From an uncultured Eubacteriales bacterium (lineage in GTDB: Bacteria > Bacillota > Clostridia > Oscillospirales > Acutalibacteraceae): DNA of 8,483 bases. The notes below the pieces were generated by a model. That model did not search any database, was not told the origin of the DNA, and was given only the letters and a program-made list of their open reading frames with translations. The DNA lies in NCBI GenBank assembly GCA_934445015.1, contig CAKSDJ010000054.1:1-8483 (forward strand), given 5' to 3'. Below, one piece after another: positions 1 through 6,917 of this stretch; within the stretch, counting starts at the first letter, position 1; every line of letters begins with the position of its first letter. Made by a program: the position numbers and the translations under genes.

Positions 1-114
1 GTCTTTAAAAATGTGATAACCGTCAGTTGCTATTATTGTTGCATCAACAATATTCTGAAGTGTAATTTTATCGTATTTACCCTCGACAACTATTGCTTGA
101 TTTAGCTTAATCAA
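1..114 (-). CDS. TOPRIM-domain protein, RNase M5/DUF4093 type (N-terminal fragment)
   Basis: Only the first 38 codons are present; the gene runs off the left edge of the window. The translation begins MIKLNQAIVVEGKYDKITLQ and ends IIATDGYHIFKD. The hydrophobic strand followed by VEGKYD is the first TOPRIM motif, with the invariant Glu at residue 11, and the later TDG/FKD pattern is what I recall from the clostridial RNase M5-like (DUF4093) family. RNase M5 trims precursor 5S rRNA in Bacillus, but this clostridial branch may act on another nucleic acid, so no symbol is assigned. I chose the TTG start at 114..112 because AAAAGGTGA lies 5 bases upstream. An in-frame GTG at 123..121 is possible but would sit inside that ribosome binding site. 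The start overlaps the holA stop codon by 8 bases, which suggests coupled translation. The C-terminal DUF4093 domain cannot be seen here. Confidence 0.8.
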   Translation of the reverse strand, partial: MIKLNQAIVVEGKYDKITLQNIVDATIIATDGYHIFKD

Positions 115-1162
115 TTGATTCACCTTTTGCAATAATATATATAAGTTTTATTGTAAGTTGTTCAAGCACACACCGTGCGTCTGTTCCGAATGTTTTAAGT
201 GCTTTATCAGCCTCTGTTATACAATTTAAACTTAGTTGCAACTTTTCGGCATTGAATTTTTTAACGTTCTGTGATGCCCGATCTATTAAAAACTGTCTGT
301 TTTTAGGATAAGAAAAATCCTTTGCAATGTCAATATTTTTAACACCTGATTTTTCAGCCGTATAAACGCGATGCATATCTATGTACGAAGATGATACGTT
401 GTAAAGAATAGCCATTGGATCAATTCGCATAAACAGCATATTGTCAAGCAATTTAATGGCATTTGATACATTGCCGGCAAAAATCTGCTTTGCAAAATCG
501 TAAACAGATGCATCAATCGTTTTTACCGATACAGCATCAACTGTTTCTTTGGATATTTCACCCGAGTTCTCATAAGCACAAAGTTTTTCGAGTTCATTTT
601 GCAGCGTAAAAAGATCATTGCCCGAAACTTCAATAAGATACCGTGCAGTTTGGTCACTTAAACGACAGCCTCTTTTAGCTGCACCTGCAGTCAGCATTTT
701 TGCAAGCATTGCTGCGCTGCGGTGATTTATTTCGGCGCATTTTCCGCCGGATTTATTTACTGTATCCGCTAACTTTTTTGCCAAAGGACTTTTTTTGATT
801 TCAAAATCAACACTGTCAAAGTGTATTATTAAAACACAGGTGTTGCCGACATCCTCAATCAATGCACACAACCTGTTAAAATTATTTTTATCGGTATGCA
901 GATAATCATAATCGGTAAGTAAAACGCTTTTTTTATCCGCCATCATAGGATACTGATTTACAGCGTCAAAAACCTCCTGTAAATCGATATCACCCTCAAA
1001 TTTCTGCTTATTAAAAAACGGGTCGCCGTCAGACGTTTTTTCAGCGAGCAAATCTTTATAGTAATTTTTTAAATAAGAATCATCACCGTAAATCATATAT
1101 ACGGGGGCAAAATTTTCGGTAGATATGTCTTTTTTTAAATCATCCTCATAAATGAACGGCAT
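107..1162 (-). CDS. holA: DNA polymerase III subunit delta (clamp loader)
   Basis: This 351-residue protein matches the DNA polymerase III delta subunit, the clamp-loader arm that opens the beta sliding clamp during replication. The length is normal for the family (about 330 to 350). The N-terminal AAA+-like domain begins with PVYMIYGDDSYLK (residues 20-32), the degenerate nucleotide-fold strand typical of delta, which does not need a working Walker A motif. The middle carries the signature GNDLFTLQNELEKLCAY (181-197). The C-terminal collar domain carries ITEADKALKTFGTDAR (315-330). The ATG directly follows the TAG stop of comEC with no base between, and no good Shine-Dalgarno is visible, so it is probably translated by ribosomes finishing comEC. 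comEC followed by holA is a linkage also known from Bacillus subtilis. The family assignment is secure; divergence is highest in residues 90-150, as is usual. Confidence 0.96.
   Translation of the reverse strand: MPFIYEDDLKKDISTENFAPVYMIYGDDSYLKNYYKDLLAEKTSDGDPFFNKQKFEGDIDLQEVFDAVNQYPMMADKKSVLLTDYDYLHTDKNNFNRLCALIEDVGNTCVLIIHFDSVDFEIKKSPLAKKLADTVNKSGGKCAEINHRSAAMLAKMLTAGAAKRGCRLSDQTARYLIEVSGNDLFTLQNELEKLCAYENSGEISKETVDAVSVKTIDASVYDFAKQIFAGNVSNAIKLLDNMLFMRIDPMAILYNVSSSYIDMHRVYTAEKSGVKNIDIAKDFSYPKNRQFLIDRASQNVKKFNAEKLQLSLNCITEADKALKTFGTDARCVLEQLTIKLIYIIAKGESID
120..128 (-). promoter_or_regulatory. Shine-Dalgarno of the TOPRIM gene
   Basis: On the minus strand the sequence reads AAAAGGTGA, followed by ATCAA and then TTG. 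It lies within the last codons of holA. Its core AAAGGTGA is identical to the Shine-Dalgarno sequence in front of mntP in this same window, which supports the TTG start over the GTG three codons upstream. Confidence 0.6.
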
Positions 1163-2623
1163 CTAAAAATCACGTCTTTTCTTGCTGAAATTATAAAAAT
1201 ACATAAAAGCGATAATTGCAAATATAACAGCGGCAAAAATCAGGTAGGAATTCTGCGGAAGTATGGCTATTGTAACAGGGATTTTTGAAATTTTATTTAT
1301 GATAAAAACAATATACGTTGCAAAAATTTTAGCCGCACCGAATACACAATTGCTTAAAATGTTCAAAATTGGAATCACGGATAAAATTATGCCCGAAATA
1401 TTCAATACAAGTACCAACGTAACAGCATAAGTTATAAGCAGATTTGTAACCGGTGATATTAACGAAACATATCCGAACTCTTTAACCGCTATCGGCATGG
1501 TAAAGATCATAGCAAATACCGAAACCGAAACAGCCGAAAGAAACACTTTAAAAACTCTGCTTTTAATTTTAAAGCGATTAACTATGAGTTGAAAGTAAAA
1601 CGGCGCCACCCAAACAATTGCCAAAGTTGATAATACCGACAATTGAAATGATATATTAAAAACTGAAAACGGAGACACTGCAAGAACTGCCGTAACTGCT
1701 GCGAGTAATGAATTCAAAGAATCGTTCTCACGGTTAAAAACGGGTGCAAGACCGGCTATTATAAACATTTGCCCTGCCCTTAAAATCGACATAGTAAAAC
1801 CGCATACTGCCGAAATGGCAAAAATCGCTGCAACCGATATAAAACTGCGTAAATACTTATTGTAAAACAGCCTGTCCGTCAAAAAGAAAAGCGCAGACAT
1901 TATAATTGCCAAATGCATCCCCGATACGACAACGACATGACTTACGCCGGTTGATTTAATACTGTTTTCAAATTTGTCAGAAAGCAAAGATTTATCACCT
2001 GTTGTAACAGCGAGTAAAAATCCGGCAATATCGCCGTCTGCAACGCTGCTCACGGTGTTTTTTATATATTTACGGATGCTGGCTGCCGTTTTATATAAAA
2101 CGTCTGATTTATTCAGGGCATTAACAGTTTTTACGGTAGCGGTTGCATAAACCGAATTACCGTAATCATATAAACGGTAAATACTGTCTTGTTTTATTGC
2201 GTTTAATTTGATTTCGGCACTTATGATATCGCCCGTGTTAAGCGGTGTTCCTGAATAATCGAAAGCAAAGCATTTTGTTCCTGCAGGTATGATATCATTG
2301 CTGTTTGATTTTAAAGTGTACGTAACATATTTGCCGCAATCTTTAATTTCTGATAAGACAGTAAATTCACCGTAAAATGTCTTGCCGCTATTTAGGTTGA
2401 TTTTGTTGATTTTTTTAAACTGAAACAACAGAGATGCAACAAAAAACAAAAATATAATCACAATCGGCAGATATTTAAATTTGCCCTTTACAACAGCAAA
2501 AATAAATGTTAAAACAGCGAACGCTGCAATAAAAACAGCAAGAACAAAACTGTAAACAGAAATCATTGCCACAAATGCACTTGCAACAGACGCAAAGAAC
2601 ATCGGGCGCTTTAATATATCCAT
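1163..2623 (-). CDS. comEC: ComEC/Rec2-type competence membrane protein lacking the C-terminal hydrolase domain
   Basis: This 486-residue polytopic membrane protein is the channel part of ComEC/Rec2, which moves single-stranded DNA across the membrane during natural transformation. The order is two to three N-terminal hydrophobic segments (about residues 9-66), a soluble OB-like DUF4131 region (about 80-170), then the Competence domain with many helices (about 197-476). Family motifs are GDKSLLSDKFENSIKSTGVS (209-228) leading into HVVVVSGMH (229-237), SILRAGQMF (279-287), FNISFQLSVLSTLAI (322-336) and LISPVTNLL (388-396). The protein ends in a basic tail (KKRRDF) right after the last helix, so the metallo-beta-lactamase-like domain found in full-length ComEC (about 750 residues) is absent. 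No frameshift is evident, because holA begins immediately after the stop. Cysteines 96 and 118 lie in the soluble loop. The ATG overlaps the mntP stop as TGATG; no Shine-Dalgarno is seen, which implies coupling. Whether the organism is competent is not shown. Confidence 0.92.
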   Translation of the reverse strand: MDILKRPMFFASVASAFVAMISVYSFVLAVFIAAFAVLTFIFAVVKGKFKYLPIVIIFLFFVASLLFQFKKINKINLNSGKTFYGEFTVLSEIKDCGKYVTYTLKSNSNDIIPAGTKCFAFDYSGTPLNTGDIISAEIKLNAIKQDSIYRLYDYGNSVYATATVKTVNALNKSDVLYKTAASIRKYIKNTVSSVADGDIAGFLLAVTTGDKSLLSDKFENSIKSTGVSHVVVVSGMHLAIIMSALFFLTDRLFYNKYLRSFISVAAIFAISAVCGFTMSILRAGQMFIIAGLAPVFNRENDSLNSLLAAVTAVLAVSPFSVFNISFQLSVLSTLAIVWVAPFYFQLIVNRFKIKSRVFKVFLSAVSVSVFAMIFTMPIAVKEFGYVSLISPVTNLLITYAVTLVLVLNISGIILSVIPILNILSNCVFGAAKIFATYIVFIINKISKIPVTIAILPQNSYLIFAAVIFAIIAFMYFYNFSKKRRDF

Positions 2624-3186
2624 CAGAATTTTAAGATATTTAAGTGTTCAAATAAAACCTTTACACCGATAAGTATTAAAATAATACCACCGGCAAGTTC
2701 TGCCTTGTTTTTATAAACAGAACCGAATTTATAACCGATAAAAACTCCGAGTGCCGAAAGTATAAATGTTGTGGTGCCTATAACCGAAACAGCGGCAAAA
2801 ATCTTGATTTCATCCATAGCAAATGCAATGCCAACTGCCAGCGCATCTATACTTGTTGCTACCGAAAGCACGAAAAGTTCTTTAATATCAAACTTATTTG
2901 ATATATCGTCATCGTCATTTTTAAACGATTCAATAGCCATTTTACCGCCTATAAAAATAAGCAGTACAAATGCAACCCAATGGTCAATACTTTCAATATA
3001 ATTTTTAAAACTTATACCCAAGTAAAAACCGAGCAGAGGCATAATTGCCTGAAATGCCCCAAAAAACAGCGATATGGTAAACGCCTGTTTTAAATTGAAT
3101 TTAGGCATTTTAACGCCCTTGCATATTGCAACGGCAAAAGCATCCATTGAAAGCCCTACACCCGTTAAAAAAACGGTAAAATTCAT
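2623..3186 (-). CDS. mntP: Manganese efflux pump MntP
   Basis: This 187-residue inner-membrane protein matches the MntP (YebN, DUF204) family, which exports Mn2+ to prevent manganese toxicity. It has about six hydrophobic segments (roughly 2-22, 35-57, 69-87, 103-124, 129-151 and 163-180) arranged as two related halves. Each half carries the family motif with an intramembrane Asp: LSMDAFAVAI (D15) and TSIDALAVGI (D114). Glycine-rich segments such as GFYLG and GGIILILIG also fit. The loop joining the halves holds a run of four Asp (91-94), possibly a cytosolic metal-contact patch, which is inference. The ATG is well supported by AAAGGTGA six bases upstream. mntP is often preceded by a yybP-ykoY manganese riboswitch, but only 16 bases separate it from rsgA here, so none is present and expression should follow the operon. 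It overlaps comEC by one base. Confidence 0.95.
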   Translation of the reverse strand: MNFTVFLTGVGLSMDAFAVAICKGVKMPKFNLKQAFTISLFFGAFQAIMPLLGFYLGISFKNYIESIDHWVAFVLLIFIGGKMAIESFKNDDDDISNKFDIKELFVLSVATSIDALAVGIAFAMDEIKIFAAVSVIGTTTFILSALGVFIGYKFGSVYKNKAELAGGIILILIGVKVLFEHLNILKF

Positions 3187-3192
3187 ACTCGA

Positions 3193-3200
3193 TCACCTTT
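3193..3200 (-). promoter_or_regulatory. Shine-Dalgarno of mntP
   Basis: The minus strand reads AAAGGTGA, then six bases, then the ATG at 3186..3184. It occupies almost the entire 16-base gap after the rsgA TAG stop. It is one of the strongest ribosome binding sites in the window, so mntP can be initiated independently of rsgA. Confidence 0.75.
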
Positions 3201-3202
3201 AT

Positions 3203-4090
3203 CTATTTATTACTGAGATTATTCCAGCTCGAAACATCTTTAAGTTCGTTCATCAGTGCAACATAACTATTATGACGTGTTTTTTGAATTTTACCGTCAT
3301 TTACCGCCCCAATAACCGCGCAACCCTTTTCATTTATATGTGTACACGATGTAAATTTACAACTGTTCATATAGTTTTTGAAATCAGGAAAACATTCTGC
3401 AAGCGACATTTTAAAATCGTATTGATTATCCGATATTTGAACAGAAGAAAATCCGGGTGTGTCAACAACAAATATACTATCGGCTGCAGAAAACAACTCG
3501 GTATGTCTTGTTGTATGCCTTCCGCGACCGAGTTTTTCACTTACTTCTCCGGTTTTTAGATTAAGGTTTGGAAACAGGGCGTTTAAAATACTTGACTTGC
3601 CTACACCAGAATTGCCTGAAAATGCACAAACACAATTACACATCTCACGGCGCAAATCATCTAAACCGATATTGTTTTTTGCCGATACAACAAATGTTTT
3701 AAAGCCTGATTTTTCATATATGTCATAAAGTTCATCAAAAGCGCCCATATCGGATTTATTAAAAACAATCAAGGGTTTAATATTATTATATATTGCTTGT
3801 GCGGTCAGTCGGTCGATCATAAAAGTATCCGGTCGCGGCGTTGCGTATGCCGATACAATGAACAACTTATCAATATTTGCGACCAACGGGCGCGTCAAAA
3901 GATTTCTGCGTGGGTTGACAGATTGTATAACCCCGTGAGTTGTATCATTTAAATCAAACTCAACAGAGTCACCTACAATAGGGGAAATTCCCGTTTTTCG
4001 GAAATTCCCCCTAGCCTTACATTCATATAAAGCGTTGCCGCATTTTACATAGTAAAAGCCGGATATTGCTTTAATCAGTATACCAGTCAT
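3203..4090 (-). CDS. rsgA: Ribosome small-subunit maturation GTPase RsgA
   Basis: This 295-residue protein is the circularly permuted GTPase RsgA (YloQ/CpgA/YjeQ), which binds the 30S subunit late in assembly. The N-terminal OB fold covers about residues 1-65. The GTPase motifs follow in permuted order: NKSD at 111-114 (G4), SAK at 136-138 (G5), GNSGVGKSS at 159-167 (G1/P-loop), GRGRHTTRH at 188-196 (G2 region) and DTPG at 210-213 (G3). The C-terminal zinc site is C244, C249, H251 and C257. All key residues are present and the length is normal. The start MTGILIKAISGFYYV matches the usual RsgA N-terminus, although no clear Shine-Dalgarno lies in the 9-base gap after the kinase stop, so coupling is likely. 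In Firmicutes rsgA commonly follows prkC, and in Bacillus the PrkC kinase phosphorylates this GTPase, so the placement is functionally meaningful. Confidence 0.97.
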   Translation of the reverse strand: MTGILIKAISGFYYVKCGNALYECKARGNFRKTGISPIVGDSVEFDLNDTTHGVIQSVNPRRNLLTRPLVANIDKLFIVSAYATPRPDTFMIDRLTAQAIYNNIKPLIVFNKSDMGAFDELYDIYEKSGFKTFVVSAKNNIGLDDLRREMCNCVCAFSGNSGVGKSSILNALFPNLNLKTGEVSEKLGRGRHTTRHTELFSAADSIFVVDTPGFSSVQISDNQYDFKMSLAECFPDFKNYMNSCKFTSCTHINEKGCAVIGAVNDGKIQKTRHNSYVALMNELKDVSSWNNLSNK

Positions 4091-4099
4091 ATTTATCTG

Positions 4100-6172
4100 T
4101 TACGACTTTTTACTGCTGTCATCACTGCCGCTTGAAGTATCGCTGCCGTCATCAGGCTTTGAAGGCGTCGGAGTTGACGAAACATATTTCTGGTAGTCTT
4201 TAATGCTTCTTATTTCATCGGTCTTATCTTTGACGGCATCTACCTTGATTTCGGCATATGAATAATACTTACTGTCGGTGCCGAAACGAACTTTAACGGT
4301 ATATTCATACGACTTTGAAGTGCCGGTCATTTCTTTAAATGTGTAACTGCTCTTTTCATTAAAGTCAAGCAAACCACTTTCATCAACTTTTTGACCGTTA
4401 GCCCACAATGAAACATATCCGGTTGATTCATAATTAGAAAAGTCTTTTCTTATTGCAACAGTCGGGCTGTATGTGCTGTTAACAACACCGGAACTTACAT
4501 AGATTTTTATAGTTGTACCCTCGGCAACTTTTGAAGCGGAATTTGCATTTGGTTCCTGTGCGATTACATAACCCTTAGGATATTCTTTTTCACTTGAAGT
4601 TAAATCACGGGTTTCAACCTCAGCAACGAGTCCGAGTTTTTCAATATCAGACTTGGCTTTTTCCTGTGTGAGGCCTACAATGTTAGGTACATCCACCATC
4701 TTTGTGGCTTTACCAGAACTTACATAAACTGTTATTTCGGTTCCCTCGGCAACAACGGTGGTGCGTACCGGGTCGGTTTTAATAACAAGACCCGCCTCTA
4801 CCTCGTCATCTGCCGCTTCTTTTACAACGGTTGTAAAACCTTTGGATTTCAGTTCGGAAATTGCGTATGATTCGGTTTTACCGTAAACATCGGGAACTTT
4901 TACATTTGTTTTACCGGTGCTTAAATAAAGTTTTATTGCAGCACCTTTTTTAAGCTTTTTACCCGGTGACTGCGACTGGTCGCAAACAAGACCGATATCA
5001 TATTCATCACTCGGTGCATCGTCCCACTCGATTTCGAAGGAAGAATAATATTCGTTTGCTTTTACTTCATCTATTGTCATACCCAAAAAGTCGGGACACT
5101 CAATCTCTTTGCCCGTGCTTTTAAAGAGTTTCGGAACAAAAATTATCGCAAGTACAATAAGTGCCACAATAAGCGCCGACGCAATACCTGCAAGTATGGG
5201 TATCATATTGTTTTTTTCTTTTACATCTTCTGTATCAACCGATTCATCGGGCGTTGCGGCAGACGCCGGCGTCGCCGATATAATTGTATCAACAAACTTT
5301 GTCGGCGAATCGTCAACAAAATATGAATAATCAAAAGTGGTGTCGGGATCTTTTTTAAACTGTTCAAGATCGCAAAGCATTTCAGATGCCGACTGATAAC
5401 GGCGCTCCGGTGTTTTTTGCATTGCGTGCATTGTAATCTGCTCTAATCCGAGAGGTATTGAGGGGTTGATTTCGGTAGGTAATTTAGGTTCGCGCTGAAG
5501 TTGCATAATCGCTACCGATACCGCGCTTTCTGCCTCAAACGGCAATTGACCGGTGAGCATTTCGTAAAGTATTACGCCGACAGAATAAATGTCCGCCTTT
5601 TCATCGGTTTTTTCGCCTCTTGCCTGTTCGGGACTGATATAATGAACCGAACCGATAGCCTTGTCGGTAATAGTGCGCTGTTCGTTGCGTGCAAAACGCG
5701 CAATACCGAAATCGGCGACTTTGATTGTGCCGTCGGATAAAACCATAATATTCTGAGGTTTGATATCGCGGTGAACAATACCCTTATCGTGCGCGTGCTG
5801 TAATGCTTTTAAGATTTGAACTGTGAAATAAACCGCATCTTTCCAACGCAGACTACCCTGCCGTTCAATAAACTCTTTAAGCGTTATGCCGTCTATGTAC
5901 TCCATAACGATATACTGTATCAAATCGCCGAAGCTTACATCATAAACCTTTACGATATTCGGATGTGAAAGCACGGCAATAGCCTTAGACTCATTTTTGA
6001 ATCTGCGTATAAATTCTTCATTGGAGACAAACTCTTCCTTAAGAATTTTAATTGCAACTATACGGTTTTCTACGTTGTCGTATGCTTTATACACAACAGC
6101 CATACCGCCTACGCCGATAATCTCCTGAATTTCATAACGGCCGTCAAGGCGCTTACCTAAGTATCTGTCCAT
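4100..6172 (-). CDS. prkC: PASTA-repeat Ser/Thr protein kinase (PrkC/Stk/PknB type)
   Basis: This 690-residue single-pass membrane kinase phosphorylates proteins of cell-wall, translation and metabolic pathways in response to muropeptides or lipid II. The cytosolic Hanks-type kinase covers about residues 12-272: glycine loop GVGGMAVVY (20-28), catalytic K42, alpha-C Glu likely E61, HRD at 134-136 with K138 and N141, DFG at 154-156, likely autophosphorylation threonines T167 and T169, and SPEQ at 180-183. A juxtamembrane linker (273-322) leads to a membrane helix at about 323-346. Outside are three PASTA repeats (about 357-420, 424-488, 492-563), a beta-rich segment resembling the Ig-like end domain of some PASTA kinases (about 565-655), and a Ser/Thr/Pro/Asp-rich tail (666-690). 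PASTA 1 is divergent: it begins ECPDFLGM and contains C359 and C397. The ATG has a Shine-Dalgarno 10 bases upstream. The matching phosphatase lies 19 bases upstream. Confidence 0.97.
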   Translation of the reverse strand: MDRYLGKRLDGRYEIQEIIGVGGMAVVYKAYDNVENRIVAIKILKEEFVSNEEFIRRFKNESKAIAVLSHPNIVKVYDVSFGDLIQYIVMEYIDGITLKEFIERQGSLRWKDAVYFTVQILKALQHAHDKGIVHRDIKPQNIMVLSDGTIKVADFGIARFARNEQRTITDKAIGSVHYISPEQARGEKTDEKADIYSVGVILYEMLTGQLPFEAESAVSVAIMQLQREPKLPTEINPSIPLGLEQITMHAMQKTPERRYQSASEMLCDLEQFKKDPDTTFDYSYFVDDSPTKFVDTIISATPASAATPDESVDTEDVKEKNNMIPILAGIASALIVALIVLAIIFVPKLFKSTGKEIECPDFLGMTIDEVKANEYYSSFEIEWDDAPSDEYDIGLVCDQSQSPGKKLKKGAAIKLYLSTGKTNVKVPDVYGKTESYAISELKSKGFTTVVKEAADDEVEAGLVIKTDPVRTTVVAEGTEITVYVSSGKATKMVDVPNIVGLTQEKAKSDIEKLGLVAEVETRDLTSSEKEYPKGYVIAQEPNANSASKVAEGTTIKIYVSSGVVNSTYSPTVAIRKDFSNYESTGYVSLWANGQKVDESGLLDFNEKSSYTFKEMTGTSKSYEYTVKVRFGTDSKYYSYAEIKVDAVKDKTDEIRSIKDYQKYVSSTPTPSKPDDGSDTSSGSDDSSKKS

Positions 6173-6182
6173 ATCAATTCAA

Positions 6183-6190
6183 TCCTTTCT
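6183..6190 (-). promoter_or_regulatory. Shine-Dalgarno of prkC
   Basis: The minus strand reads AGAAAGGA, then ten bases, then the kinase ATG. It begins just after the phosphatase TGA stop and fills most of the 19-base gap. The spacing is slightly long, so initiation may be moderate, with the phosphatase translated first. Confidence 0.6.
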
Positions 6191-6191
6191 G

Positions 6192-6917
6192 TCAGTCGGA
6201 AATAACGGCAGCTGTTATATTATCACGGCCGCCTCCGTTATTGGCTTCACAAATCAATAATTCGGTTATTTTGTCTAATGCGCTGTTTTTAACAGTTTCA
6301 AAGATTTTTTTGCTTTCAACATAGTTGCTTAAACCATCCGTGCAAAGCAAAATAATATCTTTGTCTGAAAAATCTATACTATAAACATCGGTTAAAACAT
6401 TATCTTCAACGCCAAGTGCACGTGTTATGACATTTTTTTTCGGATGGACGCGTGCTTCTTCCGGTGAAAGTTTACCGCTCTCAACAAGGTTTTGTACAAC
6501 CGAGTGGTCGCGAGTTATTTGTTTTAAACTATCGCCTATAATATAAGCACGGCTGTCACCTATATTGCATATATACGCCTGATTTTGTTTTACTATTGCA
6601 ACAACAGCGGTTGTACCCATACCGCTTAACCGTTCATCCTTTTTCGACATATCGTAAATTTCGATGTTTGCAGACGTAATTGCGTTTTCAACAAGTTTTA
6701 ATATATCATCGGCATCCATAGTCGGTACGTAAGAACTGACAACATACTGTGATATTATTTCTACCGCAGTTTTGCTGGCAATATCACCGGCGTTTGCGCC
6801 GCCCATACCGTCACAAACTACGGCAAATGCAGCACCATCGGATAGGATTTTTGCGGCATACGCATCCTGATTTACAGTGCGCAATTTACCGATATCGGTT
6901 TTAGCAAATATTCGCAC
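6192..6917 (-). CDS. prpC: PP2C-family Ser/Thr protein phosphatase (PrpC/Stp type)
   Basis: This 241-residue cytosolic phosphatase reverses the phosphorylation made by the adjacent PASTA kinase. It belongs to the metal-dependent PPM/PP2C family, which uses two Mn2+ or Mg2+ ions. The motifs run in the normal order: T7-D8-IGKLR-TVNQD with D18, the DGMGG motif at 36-40 with D36, the GMGTT motif at 99-103, NIGDSRAY at 118-125, RDHS at 136-139, CTDGLSN at 192-198 with D193, and GGRDN at 229-233 with D232. D18, D36, D193 and D232 are the expected metal ligands. The length is typical (about 240-255). Translation starts at GTG (6917..6915), chosen because a strong AAAGGAGG lies upstream and MRIFAKTDIGKLR is the standard N-terminus. 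The start lies 17 bases inside the 3' end of rlmN, so the two genes are probably coupled. Known homologues are called PrpC or Stp. Confidence 0.97.
   Translation of the reverse strand: MRIFAKTDIGKLRTVNQDAYAAKILSDGAAFAVVCDGMGGANAGDIASKTAVEIISQYVVSSYVPTMDADDILKLVENAITSANIEIYDMSKKDERLSGMGTTAVVAIVKQNQAYICNIGDSRAYIIGDSLKQITRDHSVVQNLVESGKLSPEEARVHPKKNVITRALGVEDNVLTDVYSIDFSDKDIILLCTDGLSNYVESKKIFETVKNSALDKITELLICEANNGGGRDNITAAVISD

Noticed and set aside
121..123. GTG as an alternative start for the TOPRIM gene
   Set aside because: It is in frame but sits within the AAAAGGTGA ribosome binding site and has no good site of its own upstream; TTG at 114..112 fits better.
2771..3001. Plus-strand open frame of 76 codons within mntP
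   Set aside because: It is rich in Ser, Ala and Ile because it is the complement of membrane-helix codons; MntP motifs on the other strand are unambiguous.
3187..3202. Possible yybP-ykoY manganese riboswitch before mntP
   Set aside because: The gap is only 16 bases, nearly all occupied by the Shine-Dalgarno; the upstream sequence encodes the C-terminus of RsgA.
3074..3559. Plus-strand open frame of 161 codons across the mntP/rsgA junction
   Set aside because: It lies fully antisense to two well-supported genes, its translation has no recognisable family motif, and AT-rich sequence readily leaves such frames open.
3459..3728. Plus-strand open frame of 89 codons within rsgA
   Set aside because: It is antisense to the P-loop and G3 region of RsgA and shows no motif of its own.
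5109..5330. Plus-strand open frame of 73 codons opposite the kinase membrane segment
   Set aside because: Its hydrophobic, signal-like look comes from the complement of the PrkC transmembrane helix and linker.
5501..5778. Short open frames on both strands within the kinase domain
   Set aside because: Both are out of frame with the intact catalytic core of PrkC, which contains HRD and DFG in this stretch.
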